Assembly (NCBI RefSeq): GCF_900205925.1
Contig: NZ_OAOD01000021.1
Span: 1 to 54,179 of the forward strand
Length of the DNA stretch: 54,179 bases
Direction of reading: 5' to 3'
From: Clostridium peptidivorans
Lineage (GTDB): Bacteria > Bacillota > Clostridia > Clostridiales > Clostridiaceae
The notes under the pieces are model-generated. The model did no database searches. It had not been told where the DNA came from and saw only the letters and a program-made list of their open reading frames with translations. Both the position numbers and the translations under genes were made by a program. This document shows, piece by piece, positions 46,128 through 54,179 of this stretch (the first letter of the stretch is position 1; every line of letters starts with the position of its first letter).

Positions 46128-48716
46128 TTGTTATACATCAAAGATTTGATTAATAATAAAAAACCAATAATTTATTTCTTAATTTTATCCACTTTTGCTA
46201 TTGCGTTAAATTATTTCGCAGTAAGTTTCTTTTTAGGAATATATGTTTTTTTCGGAAGTATAGCTGTATTTTTGATTATGGACATATATGGACCTATGCC
46301 TGCTATTGTTATAAGTATAATAGCAAGTTTGCATAACTATACTTTATTGAATAGATGGGACTCGCTTATCATATTTCCTTTAGAAATACTTATAGTTTTT
46401 CTATTACAAAAGCGGAATAAGTATTTAATAGTTAGCGATTTTATATTTTGGGTCTTTATTGGTGCACCTATATCTGCAATTTTTTCAAAATTTATATTTA
46501 ATACAGAGCCTTCTCATATGATTATAATTTATCTTAAAGCAATCATAAATGGTATATTAAATTCATTTTTTGCAAGTATAATTTTAACTCATTTTCAACT
46601 CAAAAGAAAAGTTACAAAATGTACCAAAAATTCATTGATACCAGTAAGTCGAATATTTTTTAATATAGTGATAGGCTGCATTTTGATTCCTTCTATAATT
46701 CTTACCACTATAATTTATAAAATTAAACTTAATGATACAATGCAAGATTTGGAATATAAGATAAATAAGAGAGCGGATTTTATAATTTCAAAATCTGTAA
46801 ATATTAATTCATTTTATGAAGCTATAAATACCGACTATTTTGGTAATAATCAATCTGTAATTCTAACCGATGATAATTATAAAATTATATCTATTAGCAA
46901 TCCTAATAGAAATTCTTCAGGTAAATATACTATTTCAGGATATGAAAATTCTAACATACCTTTTACGAGCTGCGGATTCTTATTATTTCCTACATATAAA
47001 AATTTATCTCCCATGTATAGGTGGAAATACTCTTTAGTTATTAAAGAAATAAAACTCACTTCTGATCATAATAATTTTAGAGTTATTATAGAAACACCCT
47101 TTAAGCCTTATTATGAACGAATGGAATTCTTCTTTATTCAAACCTTATCTATTATAGTACTTTTAATTATTTTAGGACTTGTACTAGCCTTAACAGCTTC
47201 TAAGGCATTGACAAAACCTATAAAGGAACTTACTATTACTACTGCAAATCTACCAAATAAAATTTTTAATAATGAAATTATAAACTGGAACCCAAGTTTA
47301 GTTCATGAGTATACTACCTTAATTGAAAACTTTAAAATAACTTCAGATAAATTAAAGGAAAAATTTAATCAAGCAAATATAGCAAGACATGCTCTTGAAA
47401 CTATGGTTTATGAGGACCCTTTAACAAAACTTCCAAATAGAATTGCCTTTAATGATAAATTTAATGAGGCTGTTGCTAGTGAAAACAAGACCTTTGGTGT
47501 TATGCTTTTAGATCTAAATAGATTTAAAATTGTCAATGATACCCTTGGACATCATGTTGGAGATGAGCTTTTAAGATTAGTTTCAATGAGAATTAATTTA
47601 GCTATAGGTTCACTTGGTACGCTTTCTAGGATGGGTGGCGATGAGTTTACAATACTAATCCCTAATATAAGTGAAGAAAACGATTTAGCCATCATAGCAG
47701 ATCAAATAATAACTGCTTTATCTGCTCCATTTGTGTTTAAAAACAAAGAATTTTACATTGGTGTAAGTATTGGAATTTCAGTTTATCCAAAGGATGGAGA
47801 TAACTATTCTTCCCTTGTACGAAATGCTGATATGGCAATGTATAGGGCAAAACTCAACTCTGGATTAAGTTCATATAAGTTCTTTAATATCTCAATGAAC
47901 CAGGAATTAAATGAGAACTTAAAACTCGAAATTAGTCTTAGACATGCAATTAAAAATAATGAATTTGTACTTTACTATCAGCCTCAACAATCTTTAAACA
48001 CAGACCATGTAATAGGAATGGAAGCACTTTTAAGATGGAATAACCCACTGCTTGGCATAATACCACCATCTAAGTTTATACCAATTCTTGAAGAAACAGG
48101 TCTTATTATTGAAGTTGGAGAATGGGTTCTACGAGAAGCTTGCAGACAAAATAAATCACTTCAAGACATAGGCATTAAACCTATTAAAGTTGCTGTAAAT
48201 CTTTCAGTAAAGCAATTTCTTGATATTAACTTTGCTCATAAAGTACAAAAAATATTAGAAGAAACAGGACTTGATTCAAAGTGGCTTGAACTTGAAATTA
48301 CAGAAAGCATAGCTGTTCAAGATGTAGCACTTACAATTAATATACTTAGAAAGCTTCATTCAATGGGAGTTAGTATTTCTTTAGATGACTTCGGTACAGG
48401 CTTTTCTTCCTTGCAATATTTAAAACATTTTAAAATAAACACCTTAAAGATAGATGCATGCTTTATTCGTGATATGGTAAATGATGAGGATTCTAAATCC
48501 ATTGTAAATACAATAATATCCCTTGCTAAAAATCTTAAACTTAAAGTAATTGCTGAAGGGGTTGAAACTAGAGAACAATGGTTACTACTTAAAAAACAAA
48601 AATGTGATGAAATTCAAGGCTACTATTATAGCAAACCTATGCCCTTTGAAGAAGCCTGTGAGTTTTTAGAAAACATAGATAATAAAAATTTAATGACAGT
48701 ACCTATTATACGTTAA
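46128..48716 (+). CDS. membrane GGDEF-EAL protein (c-di-GMP turnover)
   Basis: 862 residues, TTG start after GGGGTAGG. An N-terminal multi-span membrane region (about 10-190) is followed by an extracytoplasmic segment, a further span near 345-365 and a HAMP-like linker (KALTKPIKELTITTA). The GGDEF domain has the active motif RMGGDEFTIL and a complete substrate region. The EAL domain carries GMEALLRWN, VNLSVKQF, LELEITES and LDDFGTGFSSLQYLK with the metal and catalytic residues in place, then IKIDACFIRD-like and VIAEGVET. Both activities look intact, so the net effect depends on the sensor. Confidence 0.93.
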   Translation: MLYIKDLINNKKPIIYFLILSTFAIALNYFAVSFFLGIYVFFGSIAVFLIMDIYGPMPAIVISIIASLHNYTLLNRWDSLIIFPLEILIVFLLQKRNKYLIVSDFIFWVFIGAPISAIFSKFIFNTEPSHMIIIYLKAIINGILNSFFASIILTHFQLKRKVTKCTKNSLIPVSRIFFNIVIGCILIPSIILTTIIYKIKLNDTMQDLEYKINKRADFIISKSVNINSFYEAINTDYFGNNQSVILTDDNYKIISISNPNRNSSGKYTISGYENSNIPFTSCGFLLFPTYKNLSPMYRWKYSLVIKEIKLTSDHNNFRVIIETPFKPYYERMEFFFIQTLSIIVLLIILGLVLALTASKALTKPIKELTITTANLPNKIFNNEIINWNPSLVHEYTTLIENFKITSDKLKEKFNQANIARHALETMVYEDPLTKLPNRIAFNDKFNEAVASENKTFGVMLLDLNRFKIVNDTLGHHVGDELLRLVSMRINLAIGSLGTLSRMGGDEFTILIPNISEENDLAIIADQIITALSAPFVFKNKEFYIGVSIGISVYPKDGDNYSSLVRNADMAMYRAKLNSGLSSYKFFNISMNQELNENLKLEISLRHAIKNNEFVLYYQPQQSLNTDHVIGMEALLRWNNPLLGIIPPSKFIPILEETGLIIEVGEWVLREACRQNKSLQDIGIKPIKVAVNLSVKQFLDINFAHKVQKILEETGLDSKWLELEITESIAVQDVALTINILRKLHSMGVSISLDDFGTGFSSLQYLKHFKINTLKIDACFIRDMVNDEDSKSIVNTIISLAKNLKLKVIAEGVETREQWLLLKKQKCDEIQGYYYSKPMPFEEACEFLENIDNKNLMTVPIIR

Positions 48717-48730
48717 ATAATATTTTATAA

Positions 48731-48756
48731 AAGCCTAGTTGCTTGCAACTAGGCTT
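48731..48756. terminator. bidirectional terminator after the GGDEF-EAL gene
   Basis: AAGCCTAGTTGC-tt-GCAACTAGGCTT, a 12-bp perfect stem between converging genes. Confidence 0.88.
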
Positions 48757-48761
48757 AATAG

Positions 48762-49343
48762 CTATGAAAGGTTTACTGCTGACTTTTTAATTTCTTCTGG
48801 AAGCACAGATCCTTGTCTAAAAAATGCCATATTTAAGTTTGCTCCTTCAAAATCGTAGTTAGTATAATCTGCTAAAGGTAATAATGTATATTTTACACTC
48901 TTCTTATAAACCTTGCTAAAAAAATCCTTAGGAATTATAGAATCTGGAGTAAAGGTTGTACCAAAAACGCTTATATCTGTAAAGTCATAATTGGAGTAAT
49001 CTCCCTGTGGTAAAGTTACTTCTTCTAGACTCTTATATCTTATATTTTGGAATAAGTCATAATCACTAGGTAAAATTGCTTTTTCATTAAAAGTACATCC
49101 ATTTAAATTTACATTTTCAAAATTAAAGTTAGAATAATCTCCCCCTGGAACATACCCTAAATATAAGCTCTTATCCTTTATAACTTGAAAAAGCTCTGGT
49201 ATATTAGGAAGATGAGTTATTGTATATTTATGGTTTTCTACTATGTCTCTATAAGTTTTAGTAAAGTCTACATCCTTAAAGTCTTCTAAAGTAAGATGAC
49301 TTAAATTACTTCCGTGCTTCTCAATTAAATCCTTTATATGCAT
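48762..49343 (-). CDS. pentapeptide-like repeat protein with a 50-residue period
   Basis: 193 residues, no signal peptide. Three similar blocks occur about 50 residues apart: GGDYSNFNFENVNLNGCTF, QGDYSNYDFTDISVFGTTF and LADYTNYDFEGANLNMAFF. Each is followed by a P-x-D/E-helix and a KSL..TLPxGDY-type link. The A(D/N)Lxx rhythm resembles pentapeptide repeats, but the long spacing does not make a continuous helix of the usual kind. No function is known. GGGGGA site upstream. Monocistronic between two terminators. Confidence 0.7.
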   Translation of the reverse strand: MHIKDLIEKHGSNLSHLTLEDFKDVDFTKTYRDIVENHKYTITHLPNIPELFQVIKDKSLYLGYVPGGDYSNFNFENVNLNGCTFNEKAILPSDYDLFQNIRYKSLEEVTLPQGDYSNYDFTDISVFGTTFTPDSIIPKDFFSKVYKKSVKYTLLPLADYTNYDFEGANLNMAFFRQGSVLPEEIKKSAVNLS

Positions 49344-49503
49344 AGTTTAATCCCCCTGCCTTTCTATTAATAAGCTAACACTTGTTGTTTTTATATAATT
49401 ATATGTATACGAAAAGCTTTAAATTCCTATTTCATTAAATAAATATATAATTAGCAAATAAATAACCTGAAATATCTAAAAAACGAACATTTGTAATAAA
49501 ATA

Positions 49504-49529
49504 AAAAAATCGGATTATCTCCGATTTTT
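49504..49529 (-). terminator. intrinsic terminator of the MazG-like gene pair
   Basis: AAAAATCGGA-gataa-TCCGATTTTT on the minus strand, followed by TTATTTTAT. Confidence 0.85.
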
Positions 49530-49609
49530 ATCTAAAGTTCTTATTTATTGTCTGATAATTATTATTTATAATAAGCACTTTTTAAGATATTAACTATTTA
49601 TATTAACTG

Positions 49610-49921
49610 TTATTCGCACACTCTCTCAAGTACTATTCTCTCTTCAAATCCGCCCTTTTCTTCTCTTTTTTCAGTTCTTTTAACCAAAACCTCTTCTTCT
49701 GAATAACCAAGTTCATTAGCTAAAGAAAAAACTACTTCAACTATATCTGCAAGCCCCTCTAAACTATCATCCTGGAAAAATTCTCTCGCTTCTTCTTTAA
49801 GCTTATCTTTTAATAGATCTAACATTTTTTCCTTTTCCGCATATTGTATCACATACTTTTTGCCTTCTTGTTCCAATACTTCAGGTACTTTATCTCTCAC
49901 AAGTTTATTATATAGACTCAT
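49610..49921 (-). CDS. MazG-like nucleoside-triphosphate pyrophosphohydrolase domain protein
   Basis: 103 residues. Starts YNKLVRDKVPEVLEQEGK, a signature of the phosphoribosyl-ATP pyrophosphatase-like MazG group, followed by the metal-binding EEAREFFQDDSLEGLADIVEVVF helix pair (ExxE...D) and a C-terminal KREEKGGFEERIVL. It probably hydrolyses non-canonical or surplus nucleotides; the substrate is not predictable. Its start overlaps the stop of the membrane-protein gene upstream by 14 bases. Confidence 0.88.
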   Translation of the reverse strand: MSLYNKLVRDKVPEVLEQEGKKYVIQYAEKEKMLDLLKDKLKEEAREFFQDDSLEGLADIVEVVFSLANELGYSEEEVLVKRTEKREEKGGFEERIVLERVCE

Positions 49922-50399
49922 TTGTACTTCTCACTCCTCCTCTAATTAAGGAATTTATTTCGTATTTATCCTCTTCGTTTATATCAAACTCTATGGTTGA
50001 AGTAGTTTTTATTATATCTTTATAATTTTTACCTTTAAACTTTAATTTATTCGTTTTATCTATATAACAATACTCCATTTTTTCAAAAGGATATATCTTC
50101 CCTTGATAAATTATCCCTTCTTCATTTATTATAATCTTGGAACCTTTAGAAAATATACCAAGTATGCTTAATACTATAAATTGAGAGTATAACCATATTA
50201 GTATCCATCCGTCTTCATCATTATTTACATTTAATATTGTAAAGCTGTATATTATAATGTTTGCACTCTCTCTACCTATACTGCTCCAAAAACTAACCTT
50301 GACTCTAATCCCATCATATCTAAAGAACCTTATCATTAAATAGAATTCTCTTAGTGCTGCTAGTAATAAAACACCTAGTAATATATATATAAAGTTCAT
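49908..50399 (-). CDS. membrane protein with PH-like tail, unknown function
   Basis: 163 residues from the ATG at 50399, after GGGGGA; the GTG at 50414 overlaps that site. Hydrophobic spans at about 3-20, 50-65 and 68-85 are followed by a beta-rich domain (GSKIIINEEGIIYQGKIYPFEKMEYCYIDKTNKLKFKG) resembling the bacterial PH-like/DUF5673 outline. Function unknown. It is coupled to the MazG-like gene by a 14-base overlap. Confidence 0.7.
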   Translation of the reverse strand: MNFIYILLGVLLLAALREFYLMIRFFRYDGIRVKVSFWSSIGRESANIIIYSFTILNVNNDEDGWILIWLYSQFIVLSILGIFSKGSKIIINEEGIIYQGKIYPFEKMEYCYIDKTNKLKFKGKNYKDIIKTTSTIEFDINEEDKYEINSLIRGGVRSTNESI

Positions 50400-50443
50400 T
50401 GCCAAATCCCCCACTATTCCAGTACTACAATTTTATTATAACA

Positions 50444-50470
50444 TAAAAAATGGAAGTAGTTTCCTACTTC
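50444..50470 (-). terminator. intrinsic terminator of the metal-binding lipoprotein gene
   Basis: GAAGTAG-gaaa-CTACTTC followed by CATTTTTT on the minus strand; the stem includes the stop codon. Confidence 0.85.
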
Positions 50471-51396
50471 GCTAAACTCTTATATATATTATCCAAATTA
50501 ATTCTCATGCTATCTATATAACTTTTGTCTGGTTCTGTTTTCTCCATACAATATGTTTTTGCAACTTCAACTCCAGCATCCCTCTCTAGGGTATTTACAA
50601 TATCACTACTTGCCCCATTTTCTAAAAGAACTACCTTTATAGAATTATCCTTCAAGTATTTACATAATTTATTTATTTCTTCCTTTGAGAGCTTAGAGCT
50701 TGTAGTAAACTTTTCTATACTTACTTGTTCAAGACCAAACTCTCTGCATAGATATGCAAATGCCGGATGTCCTGTCAATACTACTTTCTTATTAGTTTCC
50801 GAGAATCTACGCTTATATTCTGTATATAAATTATCTAAATCCGTAAAAAAGTCATCATAATTTTTCTCATAGTAATCCTTATTTTTAGGATCTATTTTAA
50901 CTAATGCATCTTTTATATTTTTTGATGCTATTTGAGCATTTTTTAAACTTACCCAAGTATGGGAATCATAACTTCCATAGTACTCCAATGCTTTTGTTCT
51001 AGGATTTTCTAGAGCTTCTACTCCCTTTGATGCTTCCACAACAATTAAATCTTTATTCTTAACGTCTTTAAGTGCTTCATCCACCCATTCATCCATACCC
51101 ATTCCATTGTACACAAATAACTTTGCTGTCTTTAAATCATTTAAATCTTCTTTTTGGGGCTTAAAATTATGTGGAACCATTCCAGTAGGTATCATAGTCT
51201 TAATTTCTACTTTATCCTTTCCAATTGCCTTTACAAATTCTTTCATTGGGTTAAAAGTTACTACAACAGGCACTTTGCCGGCAGAGCTTTTTGTTAAGTC
51301 TTGGTTTTCATCATTAACCCCAGCCTTATTAGTACATCCAGGTAAAACTATCATAATAGCAAGGATCATTATAGACTGCACGATTTTTTTTAACAA
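50464..51396 (-). CDS. zinc/manganese-type ABC substrate-binding lipoprotein (ZnuA family)
   Basis: About 310 residues from a TTG at 51396, 6 nt after GAGGTG (a GTG at 51405 is inside that site). Lipobox LPGC near residue 20. Cluster A-I fold: VVVTFNPMKEFVKAIGKDKVEIKTMIPTGMVPHNFKP, with metal-ligand His in PHNF, DSHTWVSL and LTGHPAFAYLCREFGL, and the final YIDSMRINLDNIYKSL. It binds zinc or manganese outside the cell. No permease or ATPase of its own follows; a TIGR03943 gene lies upstream on the same strand, in a zinc-type neighbourhood. Confidence 0.9.
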   Translation of the reverse strand: MLKKIVQSIMILAIMIVLPGCTNKAGVNDENQDLTKSSAGKVPVVVTFNPMKEFVKAIGKDKVEIKTMIPTGMVPHNFKPQKEDLNDLKTAKLFVYNGMGMDEWVDEALKDVKNKDLIVVEASKGVEALENPRTKALEYYGSYDSHTWVSLKNAQIASKNIKDALVKIDPKNKDYYEKNYDDFFTDLDNLYTEYKRRFSETNKKVVLTGHPAFAYLCREFGLEQVSIEKFTTSSKLSKEEINKLCKYLKDNSIKVVLLENGASSDIVNTLERDAGVEVAKTYCMEKTEPDKSYIDSMRINLDNIYKSLAK

Positions 51397-51545
51397 ACCC
51401 TTCACCTCGTGATTTATAGATAAGTCTTTACTTTAAAAAATCACCCATCAATAATTTTTTAAAACAAAGACTATATTAATAATAATTTCGACTATTTATA
51501 AAGTCAACAGGGTTTACAATTTGTTAAATAAATTCATTAGAAAAG

Positions 51546-52286
51546 TTAATAGATATAGCTATTTTGTGGTTTTTCTGCTTTATTAACTTTCTTTACCTTT
51601 AATACAGTTATGTCTCCTTCAGAAGTTTTTTCATAATCAATTGTTCCTTCAACTCTTACCCAATCGTTTATTTTAAATTTAGAAGAATCCTTATATTTAC
51701 AAAGTATTCCTATTATATCAGTATCTATAGCACTAGATTTCATAACAAATCGTGCTGTTATAAATTCATCATTTTTAAAACTATCATTTTTAAAGATAAA
51801 TCCTTCCAAAATTATATTCTTACCCTTATACACATCTCTTTCCTCATTTATTTTTCCTATCATATATAAGTAATTTTTTTCATCAATTATTATACTTCCA
51901 CCTGTTATAGCTTCAGCATTTACACTTTCATGTATATCATTTTCAATATTGTTACTTGCTTCAGTAAAATTTAAGATTACATTTTTATTAGTATTTTCAT
52001 GTACATGCATATCACCTACTGAAGCAAACCTTCCTATAATTATAGCTACAAAAAACACTTCATATCCTATAATACTTAATTTTTTCTTTTCAATCATTGA
52101 AAATATATTAAAAAACTCATTTATCGTAAGAATTATCAAAGCACCTATAGATATTAAAATTAGCTTTTGCATATGAGGATGTAACAAGTTGTTTATATTT
52201 CCTGTTTTAATCAAATAAAATAACGCTACCACTAAACTAAGTAGTACTATAAAGTTTAATAAATGTTCCATATTAAATCTTTTCAT
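51546..52286 (-). CDS. TIGR03943-family membrane protein
   Basis: 246 residues. Three or four N-terminal spans (FIVLLSLVVALFYLI, LILISIGALIILTI, IIGYEVFFVAIIIGRF) precede an OB-like C-terminal domain (YMIGKINEERDVYKGKNIILEGFIFKND, DIIGILCKYKDSSKFKINDWVRVEGTID). This is the TIGR03943 arrangement, which normally accompanies a DUF318 permease and a CobW-type GTPase in zinc-related clusters, exactly the genes found next. The precise role is unknown; metal or metabolite transport is likely. Confidence 0.85.
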   Translation of the reverse strand: MKRFNMEHLLNFIVLLSLVVALFYLIKTGNINNLLHPHMQKLILISIGALIILTINEFFNIFSMIEKKKLSIIGYEVFFVAIIIGRFASVGDMHVHENTNKNVILNFTEASNNIENDIHESVNAEAITGGSIIIDEKNYLYMIGKINEERDVYKGKNIILEGFIFKNDSFKNDEFITARFVMKSSAIDTDIIGILCKYKDSSKFKINDWVRVEGTIDYEKTSEGDITVLKVKKVNKAEKPQNSYIY

Positions 52287-52329
52287 AATATCACCTTAAA
52301 AATATCACTAATAGTTAAATTTAAAACTG

Positions 52330-52722
52330 TTAAAAATGTAGATATAAATAGGAATATATTAAAGCTCCAAATATTAAATATTTTCCTATAAGCATGAATT
52401 TATAAGTAGTTTCCTCCAATACTTTAAAAGTATTTAATGACTGCCTATTATGCTCTAAAATTATTTTATCTTTGAAAAATTTTTTTACAATTGTGCTTTC
52501 GTTAAAAAAAACTTGAATACATGCAGTTATGAATGATACTAACAGCATAAATGGAAGTGCTGTTAGCAATATGCTTATAAATATCATAGAAAAATCTTTA
52601 GACCCATGTCCTAAAAGTTCTTCTCCATTTAATACAAAAATTATCCACAAAGCCCATAGCATGAATAAGGTTCCTATAAACTTTATAAGATTTTTAATAG
52701 TCAAATAAGAATATCTCTCCAT
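52330..52722 (-). CDS. DUF318-type permease with a large internal deletion
   Basis: 130 residues, where such permeases normally have about 300. The N-terminal SMIFISILLTALPFMLLVSFITACIQVFF and downstream NESTIVKKFF match the start of a DUF318 permease; the C-terminal EETTYKFMLIGKYLIFGALI matches the beginning of its second half. The part between, including the metal-site-bearing ACECG region of the family, is missing, and so is the end. The frame is open, so either a minimal protein is made or the gene is decaying. Confidence 0.65.
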   Translation of the reverse strand: MERYSYLTIKNLIKFIGTLFMLWALWIIFVLNGEELLGHGSKDFSMIFISILLTALPFMLLVSFITACIQVFFNESTIVKKFFKDKIILEHNRQSLNTFKVLEETTYKFMLIGKYLIFGALIYSYLYLHF

Positions 52723-52760
52723 TGTAATAACCTCTCAAATAACAGTATTTAAATCTTGCA

Positions 52761-53402
52761 TTAAATACATAGAATTTTATTAAGCTTAAATCTTAATTTC
52801 TTAAGTATTCCTCTATCTATCAAATGAGATTCTTGAAGTACTCTTTCAATGCTTCCCATACTGTCTGCTCTTAACATGAAGGCTTTTGGATTTATGTCTT
52901 CTATAGCAAGCTTTATGTTTTCCCACTGACCTTTTCTTAAAAGTACACATTTGGTTAAAAGAATTAAATTGCTATAAGTTAATAAAGGTATTAAAAACGA
53001 ATCCTTATTTTTTAAATAATTTTCAAAATTTTGAGCTTCAGCCACATAATATATGGTGGATATTTTACTAACTTTCTTCATTTCTGATCCATTTAATATT
53101 TTAAGCATTTCTTCGAGATTTTTTGTTCCATCCATCTCAATTATAACTCTATGAGGATGATGTAAATTTACTAGATACTTAAAATACTCCTTTGTAAGTG
53201 GTTCTTCAGCAGAAATATTTCTAATTATTATATTACTGTTTTGTCTAAACCTTTTTTCAATTTCTCTTCCTCCTGTTTCCTCTTGTAAAATAAGAACTTT
53301 TTCCTTAGGTATTAAATTTACATTAAGTAGTGCATTTATAAGTGAGGTTTTTCCTGAGCCCAAAACTCCCGTCACTATTTCAATATCACTCTTAATTTCC
53401 AT
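52761..53402 (-). CDS. reduced CobW/COG0523-type GTPase
   Basis: 213 residues, against over 300 for normal members. Walker A TGVLGSGKTSLINALL is intact and QEETGGREIEKRF and VIIEMDGTKNLEEML fit the switch regions. The metal-binding CxCC motif is absent and the guanine motif is degenerate (LLTKCVLL). The C-terminal domain is missing. COG0523 proteins act as metal chaperones, mostly for zinc. It is the first gene of the small cluster with the permease remnant and TIGR03943 protein. Confidence 0.8.
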   Translation of the reverse strand: MEIKSDIEIVTGVLGSGKTSLINALLNVNLIPKEKVLILQEETGGREIEKRFRQNSNIIIRNISAEEPLTKEYFKYLVNLHHPHRVIIEMDGTKNLEEMLKILNGSEMKKVSKISTIYYVAEAQNFENYLKNKDSFLIPLLTYSNLILLTKCVLLRKGQWENIKLAIEDINPKAFMLRADSMGSIERVLQESHLIDRGILKKLRFKLNKILCI

Positions 53403-53479
53403 AATTCAACTCCTTATAATTCTTGTGATTTTTCTAATATTATAGTTATGCTTTCGGAAAATTTTATATGATAATTTGG

Positions 53480-53711
53480 GACATTTTTAATGCTCTGGGT
53501 CGTATAGAATTTTCATCTAGGAAGGCGTTCATTTCGCTAAAAACGGCTAATATTTATAAATTTAAAATCCATAAGCCGCCTAAACTCGCTGTCGCTCAGA
53601 CAGTAGGCGGCTCTTAACGGTATTTTAAATTTATAAATAAAGCCGTTCTAAGGCTCATTCAATGCCTTCTACAATGCAAATTCCATACTTATGTTCAACA
53701 CTAAAAATGAT
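53480..53711 (+). repeat. family 1 repeat, left member of pair 5
   Basis: 232 bp. The left end is changed (GACATTTTTAATGCTCTGG) and the right reads TTCAACACTAAAAATG. Core ACTCGCTGTCGCTCAGACAGT. Confidence 0.85.
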
Positions 53712-54023
53712 ACTCATGCTTACTGACTGAAGGAAGAAATTTCGCTTTGGCGAAAGTTTCTTTTAAATTAATACTTATCAAAAGACTGGTAAACCCTCAA
53801 AACAATGAATTATAAAATATTATTCACCTAATTTTATATTAAGAGTCTTTCATCATACTACCCGATCTTTAATTTATAAGTTAAATCTTATTGTTCATTT
53901 CATTTATTTCTTATAAGTCCTTGTGACCTCTCAGGCTGTCGCCATAAAAGATTTTTATGTGCCAAGTCTTAAAATATTTTAGAAATTCAGTTCTCTGAAT
54001 TTCTTCCTTTACAAGGTATAGAT
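53712..54023 (-). repeat. middle segment of composite repeat, pair 5
   Basis: 312 bp in the same direction as the segment at 18680: CTGACTGAAGGAAG edge with TTCGCTTTGGCGAAAG, GGCTGTCGCC hairpin, and AATTTCTTCCTTTACAAGG edge. The GACCTATCGGTC block is deleted here. Confidence 0.72.
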
Positions 54024-54179
54024 GATATTTTTAATGTTGAACATATAGTATGAGATTTGCATTGTAGAAAGCATTGAACAAACAACTAGAAGCTCTTTAT
54101 TTCTGACTTTAAAACACCGTAAAGAATTTTCTACTGTCTGAGCGACAGCGAGTTTAGAAAATTTAGGTGGCTTAAAGTC
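54024..54179 (-). repeat. family 1 repeat, right member of pair 5, cut by the window edge
   Basis: Starts ATATTTTTAATGTTGAAC; core CTGTCTGAGCGACAGCGAGT is inside the window, and the outer end is not. Confidence 0.85.

Noticed and set aside
18680..54023. Group II intron or IS200/IS605-type transposon end in the middle segments
   Set aside because: No intron domain V sequence, no reverse transcriptase or TnpA/TnpB coding, and no ORF of any length inside.
10150..54179. CRISPR array or tandem satellite as an explanation for the repeats
   Set aside because: Copies are dispersed by kilobases, are about 235 or 67 bp long and palindromic, and have no uniform spacers or cas genes.
1..54179. tRNA or rRNA genes
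   Set aside because: No cloverleaf or GTTCAATTC/GTTCGATTC-type T-arm with a matching acceptor stem was seen while reading the intergenic regions; a covariance search was not possible.

Overview
The window reads as chromosome of a low-GC, endospore-forming anaerobe of the Clostridium type. The base composition is AT-rich (a 60-base sample at 15061-15120 has 18 G/C), Shine-Dalgarno sites are strong, and many intrinsic terminators are present. The gene content fits: asrABC anaerobic sulfite reductase, a flavodiiron protein, GerW/YtfJ and DUF2953 sporulation-type proteins, a DUF4912/GH57 pair, and three leader riboswitches (preQ1-I, SAM-I and a probable guanidine-IV). The species cannot be fixed from this text. 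No tRNA, rRNA, CRISPR array or intact transposase was seen.

Layout. 1-2.5 kb: the 5' part of a CAP-domain lipoprotein gene running off the left edge, diverging from a flotillin gene. 3.2-9.8 kb: seven tightly spaced minus-strand genes with visibly higher GC (24 of 60 bases at 4921-4980), encoding a Gfo/Idh/MocA dehydrogenase, a FemAB/GNAT-like acyltransferase, WbqC, a CgeB-like glycosyltransferase, an LpxC homologue with every catalytic residue in place, a DegT/DnrJ aminotransferase and an ATP-grasp ligase. This looks like an acquired cluster for an aminosugar surface glycan and is the most unusual gene content here. 10.4-20.6 kb: flavoprotein, glucan-branching enzyme, QueT under a preQ1 riboswitch, MATE pump under a probable guanidine-IV riboswitch, flavodiiron protein, PIN protein beside a broken acetyltransferase, HD-GYP protein. 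20.7-29.7 kb: housekeeping and sporulation genes, an AlaX-like protein that has lost its zinc site, an orphan infC with a likely AUU start, and metNIQ under a SAM-I riboswitch. 30-38.5 kb: two large non-secreted repeat proteins that may be spore-surface proteins, ogt, a CLC transporter, a CPBP protease. 39.4-44.4 kb: a formate/nitrite-type (hydrosulfide) channel gene with asrABC, a perfect CRP-type operator upstream and a Crp/Fnr regulator gene nearby. 45.4-54.2 kb: GNAT, GGDEF-EAL protein, MazG-like protein, and a zinc-type cluster (substrate-binding lipoprotein, TIGR03943 protein, internally deleted permease, reduced CobW GTPase).

Two non-coding repeat families run through the whole window. 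Family 1 (about 235 bp) is an imperfect palindrome bounded by short inverted repeats, with about a dozen copies. Ten of these (the last cut by the right edge) form five head-to-head pairs that enclose a third conserved segment of 110-315 bp, giving composite units up to about 790 bp. Family 2 (about 67 bp) is a double hairpin, in tandem at two loci, and one copy has inserted into a family 1 element. Family 1 DNA now supplies the last codons and stop of at least ogt, and the associated middle segment does so for a small secreted protein. Changes at one end of an element are matched at the other end in two copies, which suggests that the structure itself is maintained.
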